Positions 31,581 through 42,508 of a DNA stretch of 64,000 nt are shown in pieces. Origin of the DNA: Irpex lacteus. Its lineage: Eukaryota > Basidiomycota > Agaricomycetes > Polyporales > Irpicaceae. Under the pieces are notes generated by a model, which saw only the letters and a program-made list of their open reading frames with translations, searched no databases and had not been told where the DNA came from. Numbering within the stretch: the stretch's first letter is position 1; the number at the start of each line of letters is the position of its first letter. The position numbers and the translations under genes are program-made. The DNA lies in contig MQVO02000007.1 in assembly GCA_001986395.2 (NCBI GenBank), positions 682,001 to 746,000 of the forward strand, read 5' to 3'.

Positions 31581-33229
31581 TTAGCCTGAGCAGCATGAGG
31601 GCCTCACACCAGCATCCTGAAACGCAGGCGGCGCAAAGGGACTCTCAGAAGGCTCGCTTGCCTGCGTCGTCCCGTCCTTATGTTCACGAGCATCCGCATC
31701 ACCAGAGTGCTCATCGTCGTTGGCACAACACCCATCGCAGGCCGTCCCACATCCGCACGAATCGCCCAGACACCCGCATCGACCAGCACAGCACTCCAAC
31801 TTGGGCAGCTGTACCAGTCCAAACGCAGGCCCCCGTTCGTCCAACTTGTTCTCCCCGTCAAACAGACTCGCAGGGTACACCGTGACGTTCGTAGGATCCA
31901 AGTTGATCGTAGACGCGCGCTGAGAAGGTGGGAGGGGTAGCGCAGCCGCACGAGCGAGGAATGCTTCCATGAACGACGGAACGGAGGGTGTGGCGGGTAT
32001 AGTACCGTAGGTAGTCGATTTCGGGAGCTCCATGGTGAGTGAGTGGTCGACGCAGGTGTTGCACCCGTCGGGACAGTCGTGGGAGTGTTTCTCGGCGTGT
32101 TGAGGGCCGCGGTGTTCCACGCATCCCGGGCATGTACAGTCGAATCCGCATGTGCAGCCTGTGCCGGCGAGGGAGGCGACTGCGTTGAGAGGAGGGATGG
32201 CCGGGAACTCGGGAGGTGGGAGGGCCGGGGAGAGTGCCGAGGTTGGTGGGATGCATAAGATTGGAGGGAGCGAAGGACCTTTTTGGATGTTGCTGTTCGG
32301 TGAGGGGCTTTTGGACCGCGAACGATGGCGACGGCGTTTCGCAGGGGGCGAGGAAGGTCTTGAAGGCTGACAGCAGCTCGGTCGGCTTTCTTTCTCCTTG
32401 CCCTTGCCATTCTGCGCAGACACAAGCACTATCTCCCCCACGTCCTCTGGCTCGGGTTCGAGAGTCAACAAAGCTTCTCCACCACAACACATCGCCGCCG
32501 CCCGTGCCAATGCCGCCAGTCCTCCATTCGTGCTGCTGCCCTCCGCGGTATCGGCTTCATGTCGGCACTTGCAACTCCACACGTCTTTACATAGGCATGG
32601 ATTTAATAGAGTTCCAACTGTAAACGAAGTCCCCGGTAATCAGATCGGTCAGATTGGGACGTCGTTTGCTATATCTCGGAGTAACCTCTCACCTTGGGCG
32701 CGCGGATCGGCAGGGACGTCAACCGTAGGCTTCTTCAGCACGTCTTTCAGTCCGTTCGGAAGCGTCGGGCGGATAGGGATGTAGCGTTTGGCTATTCAGA
32801 TGGCAGGCAAACGGGTAGCGCTCGATTGTGAGAAGTCTGAACTCCATCAGCCCAACATGGGACGTACATTTCGCAGACAACTGTTTGAGGTCCTCTCGTT
32901 TGTCTTTCTCCTCTTTTTCGGCGGGGGTACAGAGACACTTTGAGTGCACGCGTTTGGTTTTGCGGAGTTCTCTGCATTTCTCGCATTGTGAGACCGGCCG
33001 GCCTTTCTTCTTGATTTCGAAGAGTGGGCGTTCGGTGTGATGGCAGGAGGAGGAGCGATGGCCTTTAATGCACGATTCACTGCCAGCAAATATTCAGCCC
33101 GTCTGTCCATAACAACAGTTTTGTGTGCTACGTACCAGGCAAACTTCTTGTCGTTCACGAAGACCTGTGGGATTGATACTATTGTAAGTTCTCGATCATA
33201 GACAGAACGTAGCTAGGGGTGCATACCAT
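31581..33229 (-). CDS. Copper-fist transcription factor (Mac1/Cuf1 type)
   Basis: DNA-binding regulator of copper homeostasis, expected in the nucleus. Exons (minus): 33229-33227 (the ATG alone), 33164-33136, 33079-32868, 32791-32693 and 32617-31581, giving 459 residues. The N-terminus reads MVFVNDKKFACESCIKGHRS, SSCHHTERPLFEIKKKGRPV, then QCEKCRELR and HSKCLC: the copper fist, with its zinc-binding CxxC...C...H ligands and the KGRP minor-groove (AT-hook-like) motif. Further Cys groups follow: NPCLCKDVWSCKCRHE, GTGCTCGFDCTCPGC and CCAGRCGCLGDSCGCG with GTACDGCC. Two C-terminal Cys clusters are the arrangement of copper-sensing/activation regions in Mac1 and Cuf1. A basic segment (PPAKRRRHRSRSKS) may be a nuclear signal. 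Activator or repressor role cannot be decided. Confidence 0.92.
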
Positions 33230-34535
33230 AGTCACACCAAGAGATATATGGTGAGTCGCAAACGATTACAAACTTGTCTTAGCGGAAGAACAAGTTGGTT
33301 AAAGGTCGGTAGAGGAGAAGGATGATGGGAAGTACCTCTCAGGTTCTTAGTCCTAATCCAGCGTCTAACGACACGTGGCTATGACCTTTGTGGCGTTCCT
33401 CCGCTGGCGGAACTGGCCACTGGCGTTTTGCCCTCCTCTTGCCGTCTTTCATGAGCCAATTTCGCGAACTCGACAGCAAAAATAGCTCGCCCTCGCATAG
33501 AAGCGGCCGCTGTAATGTGGCGTGTTGCATAAGAAGGCGTGCGGACGGCTTTAAGCAACCGTATAAACTTCTGTGACCCGCGGGAGGAAACACTGAACGC
33601 CTGTTCGTGCAGGATAACTTTTTCGAACCGGTCACTACCATTGCGGACGAGGCTCAAGTGAAGCAGCACCAGTATCTATATTTAGCACTACCAGGTAGGA
33701 CGCAGCACATAAACGTGTGGCCAAGGCGCACCAGTAACGTGTTACTTCAAGTTAACTTGAAGTCGTCACATTGTGAGTAACCTCCAATTACCGTCAAGGC
33801 ACGGATCTATTTTTATATACCAGGAATGTTCCTTCTGTGGACGTACTTTAACATAATGCTCTCAGCCTACGGCAGTACCTATCTTAATTGACAAGTTCGC
33901 TCGGTGACGATGCCGGCGAGACAGTACATCACACAACTGATTATGTGAGTTCTTCCCACAGTATACGTCAGTAGAAGACTGCAGGTCTTTTTAGAGCTTT
34001 GCACCAGCTGCTCGAGATCTTCTTCCGCACGGTGTCCTACAGTCACTTCGAGTTCGTGTCAAAGGAGTCTTACTACTGACATGCTTTCGTAGCGCTACTT
34101 CAGGCTAATTTTAGAGCCATGAATGGTGTATACTAAATGTGTAGTGGCTCTGGCTATGCACAAAGAAAGCTACGACTCGGAGGGCCAGCAACGAACGACG
34201 GAACTCACTTGATTTAGATTCGAAGATGACTCGGATCGCGAAACGGGCGGCTCGCAACTGCTCGTAAACGAGCCTGTGAGTGACCTGACCAATATTTACT
34301 CTGCGGTGACGGTAGCCACCAATATATGTATATTATGCCTCCCAAGATCATCGTTCTTATTATTTTTTCCTTATGGGATTTAATGGTAAATACAATGCCT
34401 GCCTTATTTGGCTTCACACTTCGCGAAGTCCAGCGTTTACTGGACGCGTTTAAGCTGTGGCAGTCGTGCACTTTGGCCACCAGCCACCATCTTCCTCTGG
34501 GCCCTTGAATCTACCCTTCAGCTGCTTTTGTTATC
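33230..34535. promoter_or_regulatory. Divergent promoter region, copper-fist / Nic96
   Basis: 1.3 kb between opposite start codons. Holds a perfect 20 bp palindrome (33744-33763) and no convincing gene; the short frames on both strands read like random sequence. Confidence 0.5.
33744..33763. repeat. Perfect 20 bp palindrome
   Basis: ACTTCAAGTTAACTTGAAGT equals its own reverse complement. Half-site ACTTCAA recurs in the 22 bp palindrome at 48225 and in the hairpin at 56659-56725. Possible dimeric factor site or the collapsed ends of a small inverted-repeat element. Confidence 0.6.
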
Positions 34536-37500
34536 ATGGCTGCAAAACTGTCTTCTTTGCTGCCTGCGTCGAAAGCACTGACCTCTCATCTGTCAAAGCC
34601 AGACCTCCCGACAGTCAACCTTTCACTCGACCAAATAGAGGCACAATCTCGACGGCTTGTAACGCGTCAGACAGGCACTGGCGACGATGGAAGAGCGTGA
34701 GTTGGCCGTTTCTACTCTTTTTGGCACTTACGAACGCCTGTGTTCAACCAGGAATTACTTGTTGGCTCAAGCGCATGTAGATGCACCCGCATTGGCGAAC
34801 TCGATCGCTCACCTGAACACAGCGGCCACCTTCACGCCTCTCCAGCCTTTACAAGATACAGACGTTGTCGGGTACCTGAGGCATGCACACGAACAGAACC
34901 TCATCTCTACCATTGAAGAAGCCAGGAAAGAAACTCAAGAGGATTTCTACCGATTGTTGGAGGACAGAGAGAGGCGGGACTGGGAGGCTAAGAAGAAGCG
35001 GGTGTTCGAAGAGCTTGGGGGCAGAGTCAGCGGAGATAACAAGGCAGTATCCGAGTTGAAGAAGAGTTTGGGCGGGAAGAACCTGCTTGGGGTAAGTTTT
35101 GTGTGTCTCTTGGTGTGGCAGAACGCATATTGAATCCGCGGGATGGGCAGGCGAGTACAGGACCGGCTCCGTCATTGCAAACCCAGAGCAAGATGATGGC
35201 ATACGACCGTGTTATCTCAGACTTCAACGCTACACGACTCCGAGGGACGTCGTACCCTATCATCCATGCACTAATTGAGGCGTCATTAGCCGTGAACACG
35301 GGCGTAAGTAGGACGTCTTCACAACATCTCCATGCGCTGACTGTAAGCCGTATCGCAGCAAGGCAGCCTTCAAATGACCCAAAACTTCCACGTCCTCTCC
35401 AAAATCACCGCCGAGCCACCAGCGCTGCCCCCACTAGAGCACGCCAGCGCGCACATCCTCAACGCCCCCATATTCGAACGCAAGCACGCGCGAGTGTACC
35501 TGGGAGATCCGGAGTCGCGAGATGCCGTCGAGCTGAGGAAGCAGATCGCGAGGGGCGCGCGAGAGGCCCTGGAAGAGCAGTATTGGGACATCATGGAGCG
35601 GACTATCCAGGCTCACCCTGCCGAGGCACGACTGGGTGGTGATCCTGGTGTGGCGAACAAAGTGCGAGCGTTTGTTGCGGTCAGACATTACAGAGGTGGC
35701 GAGTGGGAAGATCGAATCGAGGTATGTAGGAGGCTGCATCGGTCAATTGCGATGGCGTGTTGACGGAAACGCGCAGCTGGTGGCTGGACAGCCCATCTGG
35801 GCGAAGCTGTTCTATCTCGTTCGGACCGGTCATTTGCAGGAAGCTCTACATGAAGCCATCTCACAACAAGCAGCAATCGACCGGCGCGAAGCCAGCTTCC
35901 TGAGCCATTTCCGCGCTTGGGTAGAGTCTGCAGACCGTCGGTACGCCTCATTCACGTTCAATCTCATTCTCCCATTTCCACGTTCGCTGATTAATGACGC
36001 AGCTTGCCTAAACCTCACCGCGACCAGCTGCACTCTGTGTACAACGCACATATGTTGCACTCCTCCACTACCGACCCGTTCAAGCTTGCTCTGTACAAAA
36101 TCATGGGCAAAATCGACCCGGCGCGTAGGAGCGTGGCCCAGGTCACTGTGACGACAGAAGATTGGCTGTGGTTCCAGCTTGCCATGGTCAGTCCAGCGCA
36201 CCCTGTTCATTCGTACTTGAACACTAACGGACCGTGCAGGTGGACGAAGAAGAACACGGCGGTCTCCGCGCCCTCGCCGAAGTCCTGCTTAGCTACGGTG
36301 AACGCCACTTTGACGGTGTGCCAGGGCAGAAAGGCGCAAAGCGAGGCGTCTGGGCTGGAGTTCTGCTCATGTGTGGCCAGTTTGAGCGGGTGAGGATTTT
36401 GGCATGATCTCGTATTCGACGGGATATTTAGCGTTTTTGTAGGCTGTGGCAGCGCTCTGGGAGCATCCCGAGACAGAAGTCGAAGCTGTGCACTTGGCTA
36501 TCGCCCTGGCGTACCACGGTCTCCTAAGAGTACCCAGCCGCGCAGAGACATCCGACTTAACCCCTTGTGAGCTACTTCACAAACCCCAACTAAACGTTTG
36601 CTAACAGCGTATTCATCCTTTCTAGTGTCACTTCCACCCTCCGGCCAACCTGCCCTCAGCCTCTCGACGCTCCTCTGGCGATACGTCAGACAGTTTGTGA
36701 AGATGGACGCGCGAGAGGCGTTGCAGTACGTCTACTGCGTGGGCTTGTGCGCAGACCAGCCTGGCGGCGTTGGTAAAGAGCAGGTCGAGGCTGCGTGGGA
36801 ACTCGTCAGGCGGATCATCGTCCTTGCGAACCCTGGGGCAGCCTGGGAAGAGCTCATCGGTGGATTCCGCCCCGATGGCACTAGATTCGTGCGTATTTGA
36901 TGTTAAATATATACGGCTTCATGAGGATGTGCTGACATGTTGCATGTGTAGACTGGTGTCATCGAGCAAGGCGCACCCCTCCTCAAACTCGACAACATCA
37001 AGGATTACAACGAGCAGATTCTCACCCGCGCTGCTAAACACTCGGAAGAGAACGACCGCATTGCAGAGGCTATCAAGTTGTACAACCTCGCAGGGGATTA
37101 CACCACTGTTGTTGCGTGCCTTGCACACGCACTCGGGAACACGATCAACCAGCCAAGCGGCGATGAGAAGGCACGGAATATCGAGCGGACGGCAGCTGAT
37201 ATTATCAGACATTACGAGAGGAATAATAGGGCCGTGGGTAAGGATCGCGATGCTGTGATCAGGCTTTTGAGAGTCAGGGAAGCGTTGGATGCCAAGGAGG
37301 CTGGTAGGGCAGATGTCACTCTTGAGGTTTGTTGTTCTTCCATCTTCACTTATCCTGTGCTGCCGGTTCTGACTTACGTGTCCTGTAGACGATGGAGTCG
37401 ATAGACCTCGTACCCATGGACGGCGACGTTGGCAAGATCACTCGCAGGGCAGAGGAGTTCAGAGACCTTCCTGAGGCTCTGCAGCGGAACCTCCAGACAT

Positions 37501-37768
37501 TCCTCACGCTTACGATGGACGCCCTCTCGATTCAGCACCAAAAGGTCAAGAGCTCGTTGGCTGCGGAAGCCACGAAACAAACAGTAAGCTTCCATTCTTC
37601 CCGGTAGGTTTTCTGGTGTGGACGCTGATACGTGTTGTATCTGCAGCAATTGATCAAGCTCAGGAAACAGTCGAGGTCGCTCATGATTTTTGCGGGTATC
37701 CTCAAGTACAGAATGTCCCCGATGTGTACTCGTACTTGGCCAGACTGGATGTCGAGATAGCTTTGTAG
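34536..37768 (+). CDS. NIC96: Nucleoporin Nic96/Nup93 (apparent C-terminal frameshift)
   Basis: Structural linker nucleoporin of the nuclear pore inner ring. Twelve exons: 34536-34696, 34752-35091, 35151-35303, 35359-35721, 35777-35940, 36003-36186, 36240-36389, 36443-36566, 36626-36888, 36952-37326, 37389-37583 and 37647-37768. About 864 residues, the family's usual size. The start reads MAAKLSSLLPASKALTSHL. A coiled-coil stretch follows (TIEEARKETQEDFYRLLEDR), then the all-helical domain with PIWAKLFYLVRTGHLQEAL, DWLWFQLAM and SLSTLLWRYVRQFVKMDARE. The family ending RYRMSPDVYSYLARLDVEIA is split: the assembled frame reads MSPMCTRTW and stops at 37758-37760; adding one C to the CCCC run at 37717-37720 restores the ending to the TAG at 37766-37768. 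The function is essential, so an assembly error is likely. Confidence 0.9.
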
Positions 37769-38142
37769 TTGTTGAGTTCTGTTTTACCTTGTATTCGTAG
37801 CTTTATTGATTGTCTTTGATACACTGCTTGTCTCTGATTCTGCGTGGAAGTGTCACTGTGACCCCTCGCGCGAAGGATGCTAATTCGCTATGAGGACACC
37901 CGGTAATGCGTATAATCTGTCCCTCACAAAGACATTCTGCGCTGCCCATAAAAGTGCTACAATTTCAGAAGACTGCGGGCGGTACCTTGGATACCAAACA
38001 TACGCTGCCCTTCGTATGGCATTACAATCATGCACTCTTCTTGTCTCTTTAGTAACTGACGAACCAGTGCACACTAGGATTCGAACGGAATATACGTCCC
38101 CGGGCAATACGAATTAAACCAGTACTGACGACGAGCACCTAT
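37769..38142. other. Convergent spacer Nic96 / Ku80
   Basis: 3' ends of both genes meet here. No gene seen; a GATTCGAAC at about 38073 is not part of a tRNA (no stem partners). Confidence 0.6.
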
Positions 38143-41100
38143 TCAATTATCCAAACGAATAAACTAAAAATCATCGTCAGTCACATTATCACAACACAAT
38201 ATCTCAGATAGTAGTGACCGCTTGCTTACCTCCGTTGCCTGAGCTTCAGTGATATTGGACTTGCCACCTAGCCGCATAGCCTCAGACTTGCTAACCAAAC
38301 TGATGTCTCTCCCAAGGTCGGTCACGCGTTCCCAGAACTCGGGGTTCCCAGGTGCTCCTTCCAAACAGGCAGATTTCAGGTCCATAAGAAAGCTGATGTG
38401 ACGTTCGAGAGATTAGTATCAGTATTGAGCAACAAACCTCGAAGTACTTGAAACGAAGACACTCACTCGTTCCAAGCATCAATCTCGTCCTCCTGCAAAG
38501 TATGCCTCAGCGTCAGTGCAAACAGTTCGTAAATTGTATATGCCTAATAGACCCACCTCAGAAGCAACCTTCCTCAGCTCCCTCATACAGCTCAGCATCT
38601 CAGGCGTCCTCCTCCCCGAAAGCGGTTCCATCACGATCGTCTTAATCGCAAACGCCAGATCCTCAACAGCCTTCGTCACCAAGTCCCCACTCGCGATATT
38701 CGTGTGGAAGTCGTCTAGAGGGAAGTCCAGCCCGATTATTCGTCCAGGCAGCCGTTCACCACCATCTCGGGTCGGTGCAGGGGAGTCCGGTGTGGGCAGT
38801 CGTGCTGTGCCTTTGACCTTGCCTTTCGATGCTGGTGGAGTCTCTCGAGTCTTGTTGGTATTCAATAGTAGATCTTCTCGGTCGGACTCTGGTTCAGTCT
38901 CGCTCTCAGTCTCAGTCTCGCTACTGCTGTCCCCTCCCGAGACTTTCTTACTCTTCTTCTCTTGTTGCTGCTGCTGCGATCGTAACGTTTGACTCCCAAG
39001 AGACTCCCTCCGGATCGTCTTTGACGGGCTCGTGTATTGATTCTGAGATTGCGAGCCGGAGACTTTCCGTTTTTTGTTAGGTTGCTTGTCCAGAAGTAGC
39101 ATATCATCGCCCTCGTCGCGAGCGCGGACGTGGTCGTCCTTCCTCGTTCGCGTGATATGCTTCGGTACTAGAATCACACAATCGCACAATGGTGGTCACG
39201 GTCAGTATCAGTGAGAAGTGAAATGCACCATCTATATAGCAGATAGGAATATCAACCGCACCTTCTCGAACCTTGAACGCCGCCTTCACGTCCTCAATCG
39301 CCTCCTTCGCCTTCTTTAGCACTCTCTTCGGAGTATTAAAGTACTTCGTCAGCTCAGGATGGGGCGGTGGCACGGGCTGTCGGTTCAAGTCCGTCACAAT
39401 CGCGGCGTGGAACTGGGCCTGCTTCACCCGGTGGATAGCGGGATTGTACGACAGGCTCGGTTCAAACCATGGTTGTCGCTCGCTATACAAGTAGGAAGGG
39501 ATTGGTCGGTGAGCGGCGCGACGGGACGGGGAGAGAAGCAGTACGCACCCGTTTTCGTCCTTGTCTCCTGCTTTCATGAGGTCCATGGCGTCCACGAACC
39601 GCGCCATCGCGTCCATCTGGTCTTCAGTAGGCAGATACGGATGTTTCTTCACGACTTCGCCTTTACGGTTGACAAGCCGTTCCAACGACGCAAACGGGTA
39701 CTTTCTCACATCGTCCGCAAACGGCATCTACGACATCAAGTCAGTAAGTCAGCAATTCAGTCGTCAGACTGAAGGATAGCAATCCACCCAACATATCACC
39801 TCAACAAGTACAAGCACTTACAGGAATCCACAACAACGCCTCAGTATGATCAAGCGACACAGCCTTCAACACCCCCATCTTCACATCCGCCCCGTCCCTA
39901 CTACACCACCTCGCAATCGCCATCCTAAATTCCCCATAAAGCGCCTGACATATACTGTTCAGCGCCACCTGGCTCGCCGCACTCCCTGGGTCTGCCCAAA
40001 TATACTGGATTTCGCCCATGGCCCAGTCCCGCCGGAACTCGCGCTCTTCCATGACGCCGCAGATCTCGATGCCCTTGCGCGTGGGCAGCTTGGGGAAGTT
40101 GCCGTCCGGGCAGGGAGCGTAGGAGGAGCCGTATTTGTACCCCCGGATGAGTTCTTCTTTTTCTACTTCGAGAAGTTCTTCTTTCTTCTCGTGCTCCTCC
40201 GAGTCGAGGTCGGCGTCTTCGTCCTCTGTTTTGATTTTGGCATCTGGGTCGATGAAATACTTGGTCTGCATCGCCAGCTGCGCATAAAGCAACTTGCGCT
40301 CTTCCTCTCCCTCTTCGTCGTCGGGCTCCTTCATGACAACATCGTCCGGATCCTCCTTGCTCCGCCTCACCGCAAATTTCTTCCATGACTTCGGTCGCGC
40401 GACTGCCGTACACTTGCTAACCTTCACCGAGATCTCAACGGACTCGTCCGGGTAGTTCTCGACGTCTCCCAGCCGCAGTACAGTTCCTAGCAAGGCGGAC
40501 TTGGTTTCCTTGACGTCGGGTCGAGAGATCTCTTCGAGGGCGAAGGCGGCGTTGCCTATGACGCCGTTTTCAAGAGCTCCGATGAATTTGTGGTAGAACT
40601 CTTCGTTCGCTCGCTGAGAGGTACGATATTCACAATTAGCGTCATATGTAGAAATTTGTATATACTAACTTTGATGTCAGTTTTATCTTCCTCCTCAAAC
40701 CCGTAGTCGTCGTCATCGAAATCGATACCCCTGTCATCCCATCAGTCAGAGATGGTGTAGAGGAGACAGACCGAAGAACTTACACGATAGCAAACCGGAT
40801 ATTCCTCTCGTTCATCTTGCCAGCCGTAGCTTCCCAGTCTTCTATCTCGATGGGACTCTCTCCGTCAGTGAGGAGCACCATCTTGCGCGTCCATGTTTTC
40901 TTACTGATGAGGTATTTGGCCTGAGTTTCCATTCCGACGATTATCGCGTCGATAGCTATATATTCATGTCAGGTCTGCGAAAACGGGTATATCAGCTGCA
41001 GTATAATTAGCTCACGGTCACCATGGTCATCTCCTGCGGTGATCTCTGAGAGCTTAGAGATAGTCTCGGCGGTAGGCGTCCCGATGGGTATGTACTCCAA

Positions 41101-41532
41101 AACATGCTCATACCCGTCGTCTTTCTCATTCACGATATTGCGCGTCTCTGAAACACAATTAATATACAAATATGGGCAAGTTTCCCTTTTGCACGCACCA
41201 TTTGTACCGAACAGGATGACACCGCACTGATCCGTCTTTCTGCCATTATAGATCTACCCAAAAGCCGCTGTTAACAAAGTAATCCACACGAAGCACTAGA
41301 CCTACCATTTCTTGCACTTTGAGCTTCACGAATTGAAGAGCCCATTCGAGGTTCGTCATCTGTATCGTACGAGTCTCCCCGTTCGACTGCTCGATCTCGA
41401 CATCGCGCTCTCTGCCCATGGACGGCGAGACGTCCACGACAAACATCGTCACCGTGTACTACGTTTTCTACGTCAGTACTAAGAACTAGATAGAAATATT
41501 GATTTTAAACATACTCCAGCTCTTTCGGCCAT
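38143..41532 (-). CDS. KU80: Ku80 (Ku86) subunit of the Ku DNA-end-binding complex
   Basis: With Ku70 forms the ring that binds double-strand ends in non-homologous end joining and at telomeres. Thirteen exons (minus): 41532-41515, 41458-41306, 41253-41199, 41147-41016, 40955-40784, 40730-40670, 40613-39822, 39727-39549, 39482-39262, 39167-38557, 38492-38467, 38392-38230 and 38163-38143; 867 residues. N-terminal von Willebrand A-like domain (TMFVVDVSPSMGRERDV, YNGRKTDQCGVILFGTNETR, KMVLLTDGESPIEI), the beta-barrel with EELIRGYKYGSSYAPC and HTEALLWIPMPFADDVRKYP, an arm (QMDAMARFVDAMDLMKAGDK), a long Ser/Glu/Thr linker (SETETESETEPESDRED) and a C-terminal helical domain. An acidic insertion (EDPDDVVMKEPDDEEGEEER) interrupts the barrel. 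If the last intron is kept, the ending is DNVTDDDF instead of TEFIRLDN. Confidence 0.93.
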
Positions 41533-42233
41533 GTCAGACAACAACTTGAGGTACTTCCAGGAGATAACAATGTGACGCACGTCGAAGTCACAGAGAACGG
41601 CCTGTGACTACGCGCTGTTGGAACGCGTCGGGCTAATAAAGCGGCTCCGAAGCACAACGATCACGTGAGAGTCACGCTTGGGGCCGTGAGAAAACCTGTA
41701 GCGCTCTGGCTACTTTGTTTGCTCGGACTCGGAACTGTGACACCGTGACTGGGACCTACAGTCCCTTCAAATGCCATGGACGGACACATTTATTTCGTAC
41801 GCAATATGCTTGATACGGTCTCGTCAGTAAGTACTCCAGCTTGCGTGTAACTACTCAAGTACTCATGCCCCGCTCAGTACTGAATTACTGCTACTTCGGC
41901 TATTCGAATTTCGCAGTGCTATCTGATTCTATGACAACATGTGACTTCAAACACCCTGAAGAGAACGGCAGGATAACTGAGGCTGAGGATATGTCACTGA
42001 TGCTCTGCAGCTTTATTTTCAGACGCTCGAAGAATGAATGCTGCTGCCTAGGCCTGAAGTCAAGCGACAATTCCGAAAGAGGAAATGCCTTTTTGTGCAA
42101 CCTCGATACTAACGGCATTGAAGGTTCGCCCCTTTCCGTTTCGCACCGACGCAGCTCGAAATCCGTCTGATTAAACGTTTATTGGTGGCTGGGCCAACCC
42201 GGCCCAACCGGCGGAGTGATCGACAAGGGTGAG
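41533..42233. other. Divergent spacer Ku80 / FunK1 copy 1
   Basis: No gene seen. Short frames near 41841-42170 lack introns and protein character. Confidence 0.5.
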
Positions 42234-42370
42234 CCCAAAGGGGCAGTGCCTGAGCTTCAATTCCGATCCACTGCTCGCACGATCATACCCGCCGAGCCGC
42301 GCAGAAATGCCAGTTCGACCAACAATATGCGATATACGGTATATATACTCAGGTTTGACACACTATATAA
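42234..42370 (+). promoter_or_regulatory. FunK1 copy 1 promoter with shared element and TATA box
   Basis: The element CCCAAAGGGGCAGTGCCTGA then GCTTCAATTCC at 42234-42264 recurs upstream of copy 2 (53938) and copy 3 (57205). It contains AGGGG, the core of the yeast stress-response element. TATATAA at 42364-42370, 139 bp before the ATG. Confidence 0.6.
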
Positions 42371-42508
42371 GTGCGACCTCCCCTCCTTTCTCACCCAATT
42401 GTCCAAAACCCAAATCAGCAATAAGTCGAAGCCAACTTGAAGTTCCACCTTTCTCCACAGCACCAGAGCTTGCAGCAAGTATTCTCTGTAGGCACCCTCT
42501 CAACCGAC

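Noticed and set aside
38055..38110. GATTCGAAC resembling a tRNA T-loop
   Set aside because: No T-stem pairing, no D-arm or acceptor stem at the right distances on either strand.
39846..40388. 180-codon plus-strand frame
   Set aside because: Antisense shadow of the acidic region of Ku80.
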